Source: Enterobacter cancerogenus
GTDB lineage: Bacteria; Pseudomonadota; Gammaproteobacteria; Enterobacterales; Enterobacteriaceae
DNA: 64,000 nucleotides
NCBI GenBank assembly: GCA_000773965.1
Contig: JRUP01000006.1
Location: 62,001 to 126,000 of the forward strand
Direction of reading: 5' to 3'
The position numbers and the translations under genes were made by a program. Position 1 is the first letter of the stretch, and each line of letters begins with the position of its first letter. The notes under the pieces are model-generated. The model had not been told where the DNA came from and did no database searches. It saw only the letters and a program-made list of their open reading frames with translations. Of this stretch, positions 8,502 through 17,856 are shown piece by piece.

Positions 8502-9449
8502 TTATTTCTTATCCAGTGACCAGGTCGCACTGCGCACATCCACTTTCACTGGCAGCAGTCCGACACGGGTAAACGTATCGGCTAACGTCTGCTGTTCATC
8601 AAATACCTGCGGCGTCATACGCGTAGCGCCATACGGCAGGCGTTTCAACGTGGTCTGCCAGATTGCCTTATCTAACCCGGTCGATTTCGACAAAATCGCG
8701 GCAGCCTCATCCTGATTAGCATTCGCCCAGTCACTCAATTTGCTCAATTCATCCACCACCTGTTTCGCGGTGTCAGGATGGCCTTCGGCAAAGGGGCGGC
8801 TGGCGAGATAGAAGGTGTAATGCGGCACCAAACCTTCTGCATTACGGATTTCACGCGCGTCGGCGTTCGCTTCCACTTCGGCGAGGAACGGATCCCAAAT
8901 CACCCACGCATCAATCGCGCCTTTCTGGAAGGCGGCGCGCGCATCAGCTGGTGGCAGGTAAACGGGTTTCACGTCCTTATAATTCAGTCCGGCATCTTCC
9001 AGCGCTTTCACCAGCAAATAATTCACGTCAGAACCTTTGTTCAATCCAACGCGCTTACCTTTCAAATCCGCCACACTCTTAATCGGCGAGTCTTTAGGCA
9101 CCACAATGGCTTCGGTTTTGGGGTTAGCAGGGGAGTGACCGAGGTAAATCAAATCCGCTTTGGCAGCCTGCGCGAAAGCGGGTGGAGCATCGCCGGTGGC
9201 GGCTAAATCGATGCTGCCCACGTTTAGCCCTTCCAGCATCTGCGGCCCGGCCGGAAATTCTACCCAGCGGACATTGATGCCTTCCTTCTTGAAGGTTTCA
9301 TCCAGCGTGCCGCGATACTTCAGCAGCGCAAAAATATTGGCTTTCTGATAGCCGATGGTCACGGTTTCTGGTTTAGCGGCAAAGGCGTGCGCAGAGAGCA
9401 GGCCAAAGCTTAGCGCCAGGATGCGTAGCGCAGGAATTTTGGTTGGCAT
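8502..9449 (-). CDS. SsuA-like aliphatic sulfonate-binding periplasmic protein
   Basis: A 315-residue exported protein: signal peptide to about residue 24 (cleavage near AFA-AKPE), then the SsuA fold with ETVTIGYQKANIFALLK, FPAGPQMLEGLNVGSIDLAATGDAPP, GKRVGLNKGSDVNYLLVKALEDAGL and WVIWDPFLAEVE, all characteristic of aliphatic sulfonate-binding proteins. It would capture sulfonates for an ABC importer, but no SsuBC genes lie beside it, so it must use a transporter encoded elsewhere or before the window. Its promoter region carries copies of the AAGCGCTTA motif found upstream of the MFS gene. Confidence 0.9.
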   Translation of the reverse strand: MPTKIPALRILALSFGLLSAHAFAAKPETVTIGYQKANIFALLKYRGTLDETFKKEGINVRWVEFPAGPQMLEGLNVGSIDLAATGDAPPAFAQAAKADLIYLGHSPANPKTEAIVVPKDSPIKSVADLKGKRVGLNKGSDVNYLLVKALEDAGLNYKDVKPVYLPPADARAAFQKGAIDAWVIWDPFLAEVEANADAREIRNAEGLVPHYTFYLASRPFAEGHPDTAKQVVDELSKLSDWANANQDEAAAILSKSTGLDKAIWQTTLKRLPYGATRMTPQVFDEQQTLADTFTRVGLLPVKVDVRSATWSLDKK

Positions 9450-9483
9450 AATAAGTCCTTGGTGGTGTTTATCTCACCATAAC

Positions 9484-9531
9484 AAAGCGCTTATATAACC
9501 AATAAATAACGAATTTCGATCGCTTATAACC
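9484..9531. promoter_or_regulatory. Repeated GCGCTTATA motifs between SsuA-like and FUSC genes
   Basis: AAAGCGCTTA at 9484-9493 runs into TATAACC; a second GCTTATAACC occurs at 9522-9531; a third relative, TAAGCACTTA, is at 9663-9672 just before the FUSC start. They resemble the perfect palindrome at 5748. A common sulfur-responsive or local regulator is an inference. Confidence 0.4.
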
Positions 9532-9674
9532 AATTTTTTTGTGATCAAGATCATTCACTGTAATCAGTATGTCATCTTGATTTGCATAGATGCCCAGATA
9601 ATTAGCACGGTAATAATTTGTATAACAAATCAAAATGTCATCTCGATATGCTTCTGTCAGGATAAGCACTTACG

Positions 9675-11759
9675 TTGCCTGCTATGGGTTTCTTTCGCTC
9701 TATGAAGTGGTTTTCACAAAGCGCAGTGCTGTTTTCTGCCAAAACTTGTCTTGCCGCCTTTCTGGCTTTTTACATTGCTCTGGAACTCAATCTCGATAAA
9801 CCGGCCTGGTCACTGACTACAGTGTACGTTGCCTCACAACTCTATTCGGGTTCGACCGTATCGAAATCGGTGTTTCGCTTTTTCGGCACCTTGCTGGGTG
9901 GGCTGTTTACGCTGCTAATCTATCCCACTACGGTAGAGTCACCGATGCTGTTCAGCCTGTGCATCTCTTTATGGGTGGCGGCATGTCTCTATCTGTCGCT
10001 GCATGACCGCACGCCGAAAAGCTATGTGTTTATGCTCGCTGGTTACAGTGCGGCGATCATGGGCTTTCCCGACGTCACGTCACCCTCGGCCATCACCTAC
10101 ACGGTGATTTCGCGTATTGAAGAGATCACGGTGGCGATCATCTGCAGCAGCCTGGTGCACCGCTTAATCATGCCGGTGTCGATGCGCAGTCTGTTAGAGC
10201 AAAGCGTCAGCCTGTGGTACCAGAATGCGCGCAAGCTGTGCAGCGAGTTAGTCACGGTGATGCCAGCTGATAAATCGGTGGAACGAGAAGATATTCTGGT
10301 GCAGATGGCGAACTATCCTCTCAACGTCGAAACCCTGATTACGCACTGTGTTTATGAAGGCGATGCCGCGCGACGTTTGGTGCGGTTGGTTAGCGTGCAG
10401 TATCAACATCTTTCCTATTTGATTCCGACGCTGACAGCGATTGAGTCGCGGCTTAATTTACTGGCGCAGCAGGAAATCCGTTTTCCGGACTATGTTGCAG
10501 AGGCATTCCAGCAGTTTTTGTTATGGCTGAACGGCGATGATCAGGTTCAGATTCACGATGTTTTGACCGTTACACAGGCGCAGTTGAAGCAGGCCTGGCA
10601 GGAGGGGCGGCTCAACAGTGAAGAGAGTATTTTGTTGATTGGATTGCTGGAGCGCCTGCTCAACTTCGTGCGTATCGCTAATGCCTATCACAGCGTCAGC
10701 GAGCGCGTGAGTGAGTGGACACCGACCGTCAAGCCGGGAAAAACCGTGCGTGCGCATAAGCATGTTGATAAAGGTTTGCTGCTGCTCTCCTGCTTTACTG
10801 CGTTTCTTGCCACCTTCGTCACCTGCTTGTTCTGGATCGGCAGCGGCTGGAAAGATGGCTCGACTGCGCCGATGATGGCGGCGGTACTCTGCTCATTCTT
10901 TGCCGGGCTGGACAGTCCTATCGCGCCGATGAAGCTATTCCTGAAAGGCGTGTTGATTTCGATGGCAATCAGCCTGCTTTACGTCACGGTGTTGATACCA
11001 CAAGCGGTAACGTTTGAAGCGATGATCATCTGCCTTGCGCCCGGATTATTTGCGCTGGGATTGGTGATTGCCAACCCGGCAACCAATTTGATTGGCCTGA
11101 TTGTCGCCACACAGATTCCGGGGCTGATTGGTATGAGCCACCATTTCAAGCCAGATCTTCTGCTTATAGTGAACGCCATGATTTCGACGCTGGTGGGCAT
11201 TGTCATCGCCCTGGTACTGACGTTGCTGATCCGCAACAAACGTCCGTCGTGGACGGCGAAGCGCGCGGTGCGCAAAGGGATCCGCGATCTGCTGCAGTTT
11301 ATCGCTACGCTGCGTCTCAACACGGTGACGATGACGGCGCGGCAGCAATTTGTGGCGCGTACGCTGGATAAGGTCAATATTATCTTGCCACGTAAGCGCG
11401 TCGATCCCTCGCCCGATCTGGTTTCCGGCGGCAATCTGATTGCCGAGGCCTGGCTTGGTGCCAACTGTTACGACTATTACACGCGGCACAAAGCGCTGCT
11501 GACCGAGAATGGCATTGAGAGTGCGGCGATGTTCCATGAGCTGAGTGTGTTCCTCAAACGCAGGCTGAAATCCCTGCAGACACAGCCCCATTCGGCGTTG
11601 TTGCATGAACTTAATCGCCTGCTGTTGGGTTTAGAAGCGCGAACATTACAGGAACAGGCGTTGTTTACGCCGATGTTCCATCTGTTCAATATCCGCTTAT
11701 CGCTGTTTCCCTCAGCGCGCTGGCCGGAAAACGCGCCACTTGAGGTTGATCGCGCATAA
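9675..11759 (+). CDS. FUSC-family (AaeB/YccS-like) inner-membrane efflux protein
   Basis: A 694-residue protein with two clusters of transmembrane helices (about residues 10-170 and 365-515), each followed by a cytoplasmic domain, the layout of fusaric-acid-resistance/AaeB pumps that expel aromatic acids. The SVLFSAKTCLAAFLAFYIALELNLDKPAWSLTTVYV start is typical. The start codon is uncertain: TTG 9675 has AGGA twelve bases upstream, whereas ATG 9684 or ATG 9702 are also in frame. AaeB pumps usually work with an AaeA-type fusion protein; none is adjacent. It is 95 bases before the racemase gene on the same strand and may be co-transcribed with it. Confidence 0.83.
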   Translation: MPAMGFFRSMKWFSQSAVLFSAKTCLAAFLAFYIALELNLDKPAWSLTTVYVASQLYSGSTVSKSVFRFFGTLLGGLFTLLIYPTTVESPMLFSLCISLWVAACLYLSLHDRTPKSYVFMLAGYSAAIMGFPDVTSPSAITYTVISRIEEITVAIICSSLVHRLIMPVSMRSLLEQSVSLWYQNARKLCSELVTVMPADKSVEREDILVQMANYPLNVETLITHCVYEGDAARRLVRLVSVQYQHLSYLIPTLTAIESRLNLLAQQEIRFPDYVAEAFQQFLLWLNGDDQVQIHDVLTVTQAQLKQAWQEGRLNSEESILLIGLLERLLNFVRIANAYHSVSERVSEWTPTVKPGKTVRAHKHVDKGLLLLSCFTAFLATFVTCLFWIGSGWKDGSTAPMMAAVLCSFFAGLDSPIAPMKLFLKGVLISMAISLLYVTVLIPQAVTFEAMIICLAPGLFALGLVIANPATNLIGLIVATQIPGLIGMSHHFKPDLLLIVNAMISTLVGIVIALVLTLLIRNKRPSWTAKRAVRKGIRDLLQFIATLRLNTVTMTARQQFVARTLDKVNIILPRKRVDPSPDLVSGGNLIAEAWLGANCYDYYTRHKALLTENGIESAAMFHELSVFLKRRLKSLQTQPHSALLHELNRLLLGLEARTLQEQALFTPMFHLFNIRLSLFPSARWPENAPLEVDRA

Positions 11760-11853
11760 GTGTGCCGCAAACCCTGAATTTAAGCTGGGGGGCATGCACC
11801 AGACTGACAAATCCCGTACAGTGCTGAACAGGCTTGATAAAGGAAAATCGCAG

Positions 11854-12549
11854 ATGAAGATGATCGGTTTGATCGGTGGAATGAGTTGGGAATCGACGGC
11901 GCTCTACTACCGCATCATCAATGAACAGGTGAAGCAGCAACTTGGCGGATTGCACTCGGCGCGCAGCCTGATGTACAGCGTCGACTTTCAGGAAATTGAG
12001 AAACTGCAAGTGGCGGGTGAATGGCAGCGAGCCGGCGAGATTCTGGCAGAAGCCGCGCGCAGTCTGGAAAAGGGCGGGGCGGACTTCATTGTGCTCTGTA
12101 CTAACACCATGCACAAAGTCGCTGACCAGATTACCGGTGCCGTGGCTATCCCGCTGCTCCATATCGCTGATGCGACAGCTCAGCGTATTCAATCTGCTGG
12201 CGTGAAGCGTGTGGGCTTACTGGCGACGGCATTTACCATGGAGCAGGAATTCTACAAAGGCCGTCTGGCGCAGTCCGGCATTGATGTGCTGGTACCGGAT
12301 GCATCGGGCCGGAAGACGGTGCATGACATCATCTATCAGGAGTTGTGTCTTGGCATTATTCGTGAGTCGTCGCGAGCGCGTTATCGTGAGGTGATTGCTG
12401 AGCTGGTGGCGCAGGGCGCCGAAGCGATCATTTTGGGTTGCACCGAAATTACCCTGCTGGTGAAGCCCGAAGATGCCAGCGTGCCGCTGTTTGATACCAC
12501 GTTGATTCATGCCGAGGATGCGGTGAAACTGGCTCTGGCAATAAAATAA
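11854..12549 (+). CDS. ygeA: Aspartate/glutamate racemase family protein (YgeA-like)
   Basis: A 231-residue cofactor-independent racemase. MKMIGLIGGMSWESTALYYRIIN is the YgeA-type start; the two catalytic cysteines are in IVLCTNTMHK (near residue 83) and ILGCTEITLL (near residue 197). E. coli YgeA is a broad-specificity amino-acid racemase. AGGA lies nine bases before the chosen ATG; a longer in-frame reading from 11740 overlaps the preceding gene and lacks support. Its position next to a D-amino-acid uptake and dehydratase operon on the opposite strand suggests a joint role in D-amino-acid metabolism. Confidence 0.87.
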   Translation: MKMIGLIGGMSWESTALYYRIINEQVKQQLGGLHSARSLMYSVDFQEIEKLQVAGEWQRAGEILAEAARSLEKGGADFIVLCTNTMHKVADQITGAVAIPLLHIADATAQRIQSAGVKRVGLLATAFTMEQEFYKGRLAQSGIDVLVPDASGRKTVHDIIYQELCLGIIRESSRARYREVIAELVAQGAEAIILGCTEITLLVKPEDASVPLFDTTLIHAEDAVKLALAIK

Positions 12550-12586
12550 TTATCCTGCTAATTATTTTGTGTGTTACTATATGCTC

Positions 12587-12667
12587 ATTGAAGGCACAAC
12601 GTCTGACCCCACATGGTCGTACAGGGATGTGCCAGAACTGGCTGCCAATACGTTGGCAGCCTTTTTT
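12587..12667 (+). ncRNA. Candidate small structured RNA with intrinsic terminator
   Basis: An extended -10 element TGTTACTAT at 12572-12580 is followed by a region able to form a hairpin (GGCACA 12593-12598 with TGTGCC 12628-12633) and then a textbook terminator (GGCTGCCAA 12640-12648, loop TACG, TTGGCAGCC 12653-12661, six T). The terminator is certain; the promoter and an independent RNA of about 80 bases are inferred. The alternative is simply the 3' end of the racemase mRNA. Confidence 0.45.
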
Positions 12668-12671
12668 GTGG

Positions 12672-13943
12672 TCAGAATGCTGTTTCCAGTGAATCTGTGA
12701 CGCAATAATCGTCGTCCACCAGTGGCAGATAGCGCCATTTATCAAAAGCGGTGCAGGGATGAGAGATACCGCATCCTACCCAATCACCCGGCTGCAACGT
12801 TTCATCATCGGGCAGCAGCAGATACGCATGTTGATCGTTGACGTCACTGATACGCAGATGGGTTGCCGCGCGCGGTTCACTGCCATCTGCGTTGCGGATC
12901 CATAAAGGATTGGGCAGATCCTGGTCGAACGGCACATCACGCCGACCAAAATCGACAAAAGCCAATCCTGGCTCAGGACGAGACAATACCCGCCCCCAAA
13001 TCTCCAGCGCTGCATCGAAGTGATGGCTCGAACCCGGTTGCGCGAAGGGTGCAATGCGCGCATACAAGCCGCTGTCATGCGCCATATAGGCACCGGATCG
13101 AATCAAGGGTGTCATCGGCAGCGGTAATGTCGCGGCAGTAAAACATTCGGTCACCACGTCAAACCAGGCGCCACCGCCAGCGCTGAGGATGATGTGATCG
13201 CTGCTGAAGAGTTGATGATCTGCCAGCATTGCGGCGATGCTGATCATCATCTGACAATACGCTTTCACGCGCTGAATACCGGCTTCATCGCGACCCGCCC
13301 CCAGCGCACCTTCATAACCGGCCACGCCCACCAGCTGCAGTGAAGGGCTGTCTTTAATCGCTTCGGCAATCTTTAGCGCTTCCGGTTGTGAACGGCAGCC
13401 GGTGCGACCGCCACTCACCGACATCTCCAGCAGCACAGAAATCTGTGCATCGCCGAGATGCTGCTCCAGCAATTTTACGCCCTGCAGTGAATCCACATAG
13501 CAGAGGAAACCGTGGTCGGGATGCTGCTGCTGCCATTGGCCAATCCAGCGAATGCCCGCCGGATCGACCAGCTGATTGGCGAGAAACACATTGCGGATGC
13601 CAAACTGACGCAGCGCGCGCACTTGTGCTGGCGTGGCAGCACCCAATCCCCACGCGCCACCTTCGCTAATGGCGCGGCGCAAGATCGCGGGCGACATTGA
13701 GGTTTTCCCGTGTGCTGCCAGCATGATGCCGTTCTCCTGGCAAAACGTGGCAAGCTGGTGGAGGTTGTTCTGCAGCGCTGATTGCTTCATCACCATCAAC
13801 GGCGAGAACACTTCATCACTGGTAAAAACGTTACTGCCCGGCCTTAACGGTTGATCGCCAGCTCCCGCTACCGATTTAAACCGTGGCGCAGGTTGTTGGG
13901 CATCCAGCAAACCGTCTGCCTGCAGTGGAAAACGAATCGACAT
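12672..13943 (-). CDS. D-serine dehydratase-like PLP enzyme (fold type III)
   Basis: A 423-residue member of the DSD1/D-threonine aldolase-like family. The alanine-racemase-type N domain carries LMVMKQSALQNNLHQLATFC and the PLP lysine in LAAHGKTSMSP (about residue 81). The C-terminal domain has the zinc site HPC in GCGISHPCTAFDKWRYLPLVDDDY, as in eukaryotic-type D-serine dehydratase and D-threo-3-hydroxyaspartate dehydratase. Such enzymes eliminate ammonia from D-serine-type amino acids through a reactive enamine. It is last in a leftward operon with an amino-acid importer and RidA. The exact D-amino acid is undetermined. Confidence 0.85.
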   Translation of the reverse strand: MSIRFPLQADGLLDAQQPAPRFKSVAGAGDQPLRPGSNVFTSDEVFSPLMVMKQSALQNNLHQLATFCQENGIMLAAHGKTSMSPAILRRAISEGGAWGLGAATPAQVRALRQFGIRNVFLANQLVDPAGIRWIGQWQQQHPDHGFLCYVDSLQGVKLLEQHLGDAQISVLLEMSVSGGRTGCRSQPEALKIAEAIKDSPSLQLVGVAGYEGALGAGRDEAGIQRVKAYCQMMISIAAMLADHQLFSSDHIILSAGGGAWFDVVTECFTAATLPLPMTPLIRSGAYMAHDSGLYARIAPFAQPGSSHHFDAALEIWGRVLSRPEPGLAFVDFGRRDVPFDQDLPNPLWIRNADGSEPRAATHLRISDVNDQHAYLLLPDDETLQPGDWVGCGISHPCTAFDKWRYLPLVDDDYCVTDSLETAF

Positions 13944-13954
13944 AGTGGCTCCTG

Positions 13955-14692
13955 TTAGTGCTCAAGCACGCGCGATAAGAATTGCTGAGTGCGCGGGTTC
14001 TGCGGATTAACAAAGATTTGCTCCGGCGAACCCTGCTCAGCGATAACGCCCTGATCCATAAACACCACGCGATCGGCCGTTTTACGGGCAAAGCCCATTT
14101 CGTGAGTCACTACCACCATGGTCATGCCTTCACGCGCCAGGCTGCGCATCACTTCCATCACCTCGCCAACCAGCTCTGGGTCAAGTGCGGAGGTGGCTTC
14201 ATCAAAGAACATAATTTTCGGTTCCACCGCCAGCGCGCGCGCAATGGCGACGCGCTGCTGCTGACCACCGGAAAGCTGTGCCGGATAGTGATGCGCGCGC
14301 TCCGCCAGCCCAACACGAGTCAGTGCCGCCATGCCGCGTTTGTTGGCTTCCGCTTCCGACAGTTTTTGCGCTTTAATCAGCGCCAGGGTGACGTTACCCA
14401 GCGCGGTTTTGTGCGGGAACAGGTTGAACTGCTGGAACACCATGCCGACATGGCCGCAAATTTCGCTGCTGCGCTTGCGGTCATGTAATGGCACTTTGTT
14501 GACCCATATTTCGCCGCCATCAGCGGTTTCTAAGCCGCTCATGATGCGCAGCACGGTGCTTTTTCCTGAGCCGGATGCACCAATCAACACCAGCACTTCG
14601 CCGGGTGAAACATCCAGACTGATCTCTTTCAGCACCTGAGTGGAGCCAAAGGATTTAGTAATGCGGCTCAGCGTGATCGCAGATTGGCTCAT
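13955..14692 (-). CDS. Polar amino-acid ABC transporter ATP-binding protein (GlnQ-like)
   Basis: A 245-residue ATPase with Walker [10 protein letters not shown] (about residues 38-46), [15 protein letters not shown] (about 138-152) and [16 protein letters not shown], a full match to the GlnQ/HisP/ArtP group. A longer reading starts at 14746, but ATG 14692 overlaps the permease stop as ATGA and has AGGAG upstream, so it is chosen. It powers the two permeases encoded upstream and lies 11 bases before the PLP enzyme gene. Confidence 0.92.
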   Translation of the reverse strand: MSQSAITLSRITKSFGSTQVLKEISLDVSPGEVLVLIGASGSGKSTVLRIMSGLETADGGEIWVNKVPLHDRKRSSEICGHVGMVFQQFNLFPHKTALGNVTLALIKAQKLSEAEANKRGMAALTRVGLAERAHHYPAQLSGGQQQRVAIARALAVEPKIMFFDEATSALDPELVGEVMEVMRSLAREGMTMVVVTHEMGFARKTADRVVFMDQGVIAEQGSPEQIFVNPQNPRTQQFLSRVLEH

Positions 14693-15333
14693 GATATCTG
14701 GCTCCTGGTTTGATGATGTTGAACCCAACGTGAAAGCGGGAAGCAAATGGCGAAGTAGAGCAGGGCAACCAGGCCGTAAATCACCACCGGTTGGCCGATG
14801 CGATCGACAATCGCCTGGCCCTGATGCATCAGTTCGGACATGCCGATCATGCTGACGATCGAGGTGTCTTTAATCAGCGAGAGATACTGACCGGCCAGCG
14901 GCGGCAACACGATGCCACGGGTTTGGGGCAATACCACGCTCATGAAGGTTTGACGTTTGGAAAGCCCGAGAATCCACGACACTTCCCACTGTCCTTTCGG
15001 CACCGCTTCAATCCCGGCACGGAACACTTCCGCGATATAAGCACCCTGGTAGATACTCAAACCGAGGATCCCCGCGGCAAACAAGTTGATCTCATAACCG
15101 AAGTAGGCCACGCCAAAGTAGATAAACATCAGCGTGATCAACACCGGCGTACCGCGAAACAGTTCGGTGTAGAGCACAGCAATCTGTTTTGCGACCGGCA
15201 CTCGGCTGGTGCGCAGCACGGCAGCCAGCAGGCCGAGCAAGGTACTGCCGATAATGGCGGCGATGGACAGCAACAGCGTGATACCCAGTCCTTTCAGCAG
15301 GATGGGGAAAGAGCTGATGATTAGTTCGCTCAT
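14689..15333 (-). CDS. Amino-acid ABC transporter permease (HisM/GlnP-like), second
   Basis: A 214-residue inner-membrane protein with about five helices and the conserved loop [35 protein letters not shown] that contacts the ATPase. It overlaps the start of the ATPase gene and the end of the other permease gene by four bases each. With that partner it should form the heterodimeric channel typical of polar amino-acid importers. Confidence 0.92.
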   Translation of the reverse strand: MSELIISSFPILLKGLGITLLLSIAAIIGSTLLGLLAAVLRTSRVPVAKQIAVLYTELFRGTPVLITLMFIYFGVAYFGYEINLFAAGILGLSIYQGAYIAEVFRAGIEAVPKGQWEVSWILGLSKRQTFMSVVLPQTRGIVLPPLAGQYLSLIKDTSIVSMIGMSELMHQGQAIVDRIGQPVVIYGLVALLYFAICFPLSRWVQHHQTRSQIS

Positions 15334-16067
15334 AACGCATTCTCCCGTTTCACTGGATTAGTCAGCCATTTTTTTGCCCACCACCAGGCGGACTTTTTTA
15401 CCGGGGTCACCAGCGGCGGGTGGAACATGCGCCGTCCTGCCACCGTGCCCAGCCAGGAGAACAGATTGCTCAACACCAGATAGACCAGCGCGACCACGCT
15501 AAAGGTCTGGATATACAGCAGAGTGCGGGCGTTGATCACCGTGGCGGTGCCGGTCAGTTCTGGCAGGGCAATCGCAGAAAGCAGCGAAGTGCCGAGCAGC
15601 AGCTGAATCAGGTTATTGATAATCGCTGGCCACACCGCGCGTGCCGCCTGCGGCAGCACCACGCTGAGAAAGATTTGCCGACGCGGGATGCCGAGAATAT
15701 AAGCGGCTTCGAGCTGACCTTTTGGCACCGATTGAATCCCGGCACGAAAGGTTTCAGACAAGTACGCGCCAACGTTGATGCCCAGCGCCAGCACACCGGC
15801 GGTAAAGGCACTCATGGTGATGCCCAGCGAGGGCAGGCCAAAGAAGATGATGAAAATTTGCAGCAGCACCGGCGTGTTGCGAATAAACTCGACGTAGCAG
15901 TGACTGATCCAGCGCAAGGGAGCAACAGGCGATGATTTCGCTAATGCCGACAATAAACCCAATGCTACCGCCAGCACGAAGGCCAGCAATGTCACCTGCA
16001 GTGTCAGCCATGCGGCCTCAAGAAAGGTGTCGGCATAGCGCCAGAGGGTTAGCCATTGATAACTCAT
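15330..16067 (-). CDS. Amino-acid ABC transporter permease (HisQ/GlnP-like), first
   Basis: A 245-residue permease with the His/Glu/Gln/Arg/opine-family signature (VEFIRNTPVLLQIFIIFFGLP and GAYLSETFRAGIQSVPKGQLEAAYILGIPRRQIF). The C-terminus adds a basic cytoplasmic tail of about 35 residues, longer than its partner. It lies 50 bases after the binding-protein gene and overlaps the next permease start, so the transporter genes are one transcript. Confidence 0.92.
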   Translation of the reverse strand: MSYQWLTLWRYADTFLEAAWLTLQVTLLAFVLAVALGLLSALAKSSPVAPLRWISHCYVEFIRNTPVLLQIFIIFFGLPSLGITMSAFTAGVLALGINVGAYLSETFRAGIQSVPKGQLEAAYILGIPRRQIFLSVVLPQAARAVWPAIINNLIQLLLGTSLLSAIALPELTGTATVINARTLLYIQTFSVVALVYLVLSNLFSWLGTVAGRRMFHPPLVTPVKKSAWWWAKKWLTNPVKRENAL

Positions 16068-16117
16068 GGTTTGACTCCTTCGAACGGCGCAGCATCAACT
16101 GCCGCGCCGCACATCAA

Positions 16118-16942
16118 TCAATATTGCGGATTCAGCGGGTAACGTGGCTTGCTACCGAACCATTTCTGATACAGCTGGGCGTTTTCACCCGATGCATTAA
16201 TCTCAAACAGGAATTCATTCAGATAGTTGGTCCACACCTGATCCCCCTGTTTCACACCGAAGGCGTTATATTCCAGTGGTACCAGCGCTTCGTTGGTCAC
16301 GGTTAACGTCGGATCGAGCTTGGCCTGATAGGCGAGGAAGTTGTTGTCTTCGATCATCGCATCGGCCTGACCTTGCTTCACGGCGAGGATCGCGGCTTGC
16401 GATGAGTCGTATTCCTGAATTTTCACATCAATACCGAGGTTACGGACTTCATCCCCATTGGTTGAACCCTTCACTGTGGCGATGGTTTTGCCTGCCATAT
16501 CATGCGCAGATTGGATACCGCTGTTCTTGCGCACCAGCATCGCTTCACTGGCCACCACATACGGGTTGGTGAAGCCGATCTCTTTGGCGCGTTCAAGATT
16601 GCGTGTGAAGTTACAGAACACCACATCGACTTTATTGGTTTGCAGGTTAGGAATACGGTTGGCGCTGGTGGTATTCACCATCTCCAGCTTCACGCCCATC
16701 TCTTTGGCCAGTGCTTTTGCCAAATCAACGTCATAACCATCCGGGTTGCCGTCTTTGTCGTAAAAACCAAAGGGAGCGAAACTCAGGCAGTCACCGACAC
16801 GCAGCGTGCCGCGTTGCAGTACGTTCTGCAGGGCCGATTGCGGTGCGGCGCCAGCCTCTTTTTTTTCTTCGGTAGGTGTGCAGCCAGCTAAAACCAGTAA
16901 CGCTAGCGCAGCGGCGCCGAATTTAAGCGATGTTGTGTTCAT
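16118..16942 (-). CDS. Amino-acid ABC transporter substrate-binding lipoprotein
   Basis: A 274-residue SBP_bac_3 protein. The signal peptide ends in the lipobox LAGC (Cys 21), so it is a lipoprotein, unusual for Gram-negative amino-acid binding proteins, which are mostly soluble. The binding domain shows LRVGDCLSFAPFGFYDKDGNPDGYDVDLAKALAKEMGV and NKVDVVFCNFTRNLERAKEIGFTNPY. It is the first transporter gene of the leftward operon, after RidA, and would deliver the amino acid to the permease pair. Confidence 0.9.
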   Translation of the reverse strand: MNTTSLKFGAAALALLVLAGCTPTEEKKEAGAAPQSALQNVLQRGTLRVGDCLSFAPFGFYDKDGNPDGYDVDLAKALAKEMGVKLEMVNTTSANRIPNLQTNKVDVVFCNFTRNLERAKEIGFTNPYVVASEAMLVRKNSGIQSAHDMAGKTIATVKGSTNGDEVRNLGIDVKIQEYDSSQAAILAVKQGQADAMIEDNNFLAYQAKLDPTLTVTNEALVPLEYNAFGVKQGDQVWTNYLNEFLFEINASGENAQLYQKWFGSKPRYPLNPQY

Positions 16943-17081
16943 TTTATGCTCTCTATAAAATGGTTATGAGTCGGCGTAACACCGATATTTCACAGCAAAA
17001 TGAAAAGCATCAATTAATAACAGGCTGTCCTGGTGTGGGCGAAGAAAATAAAAAATCGTCAGCCTGTTTTAACCGTAATAA

Positions 17082-17474
17082 TTATTTACGATCGGCGCGG
17101 AAGCATTTCATATCCACTTCCACTTTGCAGTCGACCACTAAATCCTGCACGCTGCAAATGCGTGCCGGTGGATTTCCACTGAATATCTCATTGAATACTT
17201 TATTAAAGGAACTGAAGTAGCGTGCGTCGGTCAACACCGCCGTGACGTGTACCACATCTTCCACGCGATAACCCGCCTCGCGCATGATAGTCAGACAGTT
17301 GTCGAACGCTAACTGCGTCTGTTCAATGATACCGCCTTCCACCACTTCACCGTCGCGCATCGGCGTCTGGCCTGAGATATACAGCCAGCCATCGGCCTCT
17401 ACCGCACGGGCGAAGGGCAACATTTGCCCGCCAGTGCCGGTCCCGCCTTCAATGCCATAACGTTTTATCGTCAT
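17082..17474 (-). CDS. RidA-family enamine/imine deaminase
   Basis: A 130-residue Rid-family protein (usual length about 130). LPFARAVEADGWLYISGQTPMRDGEVVEGGI, QLAFDNCLTIMREAG and PPARICSVQDLVVDCKVEVDMKCF fit the family; the arginine that binds the substrate carboxylate is in PPARI. RidA proteins hydrolyse 2-aminoacrylate and related enamines released by PLP dehydratases, which matches the D-serine-dehydratase-like enzyme at the other end of this operon. It is the promoter-proximal gene, divergent from an IclR regulator. Confidence 0.88.
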   Translation of the reverse strand: MTIKRYGIEGGTGTGGQMLPFARAVEADGWLYISGQTPMRDGEVVEGGIIEQTQLAFDNCLTIMREAGYRVEDVVHVTAVLTDARYFSSFNKVFNEIFSGNPPARICSVQDLVVDCKVEVDMKCFRADRK

Positions 17475-17856
17475 GCAAATTGCCTCATTTCTGGAGTTGT
17501 TAGTCTGTCCGATATATCAGACTCAAATCTGCAATACCGGATAGGGCAAGATTTGCACAGTGGATATGCTTTTGCAATATGTGATCGGCTATTTAATTTT
17601 TTGTGATGTAGTCGGGATCGCAAAATAAATTTATTGCGGAGTTGTTCGTTTAATAAGAATGTGACCTTCATCGAACATTTTTAATGTCAGCAAAAAATCG
17701 TTGCGCCAAAATGAGGCCCCAAAATAGATCGCCATAATATAACGTCAGTGACTAATTTTTATTTTTACGGGGATGGGTAATTGTTGCGTTGGGGTGTATG
17801 ATGCTTTTCTTTTTTCATGTATTCCAATCGCACCAATGCAACAGGGGAGTAAGCGT
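17475..17856. promoter_or_regulatory. Divergent control region, ridA-like and IclR genes
   Basis: A 382-base AT-rich gap with no credible gene. It holds an inverted repeat AGTCTG (17502-17507) / CAGACT (17518-17523), 28 bases upstream of the RidA-family start, which is a candidate operator for the IclR-type regulator. Further AT-rich stretches around 17620-17760 probably carry the promoters. Confidence 0.45.

Noticed and set aside
8778..9206. Plus-strand frame opposite the SsuA-like gene
   Set aside because: Composition reflects the complement of a conserved coding gene; no start signal or homology.
11046..11606. Minus-strand frame of 186 codons inside the FUSC gene
   Set aside because: It is antisense to a conserved membrane protein and shows no family features or start signal.
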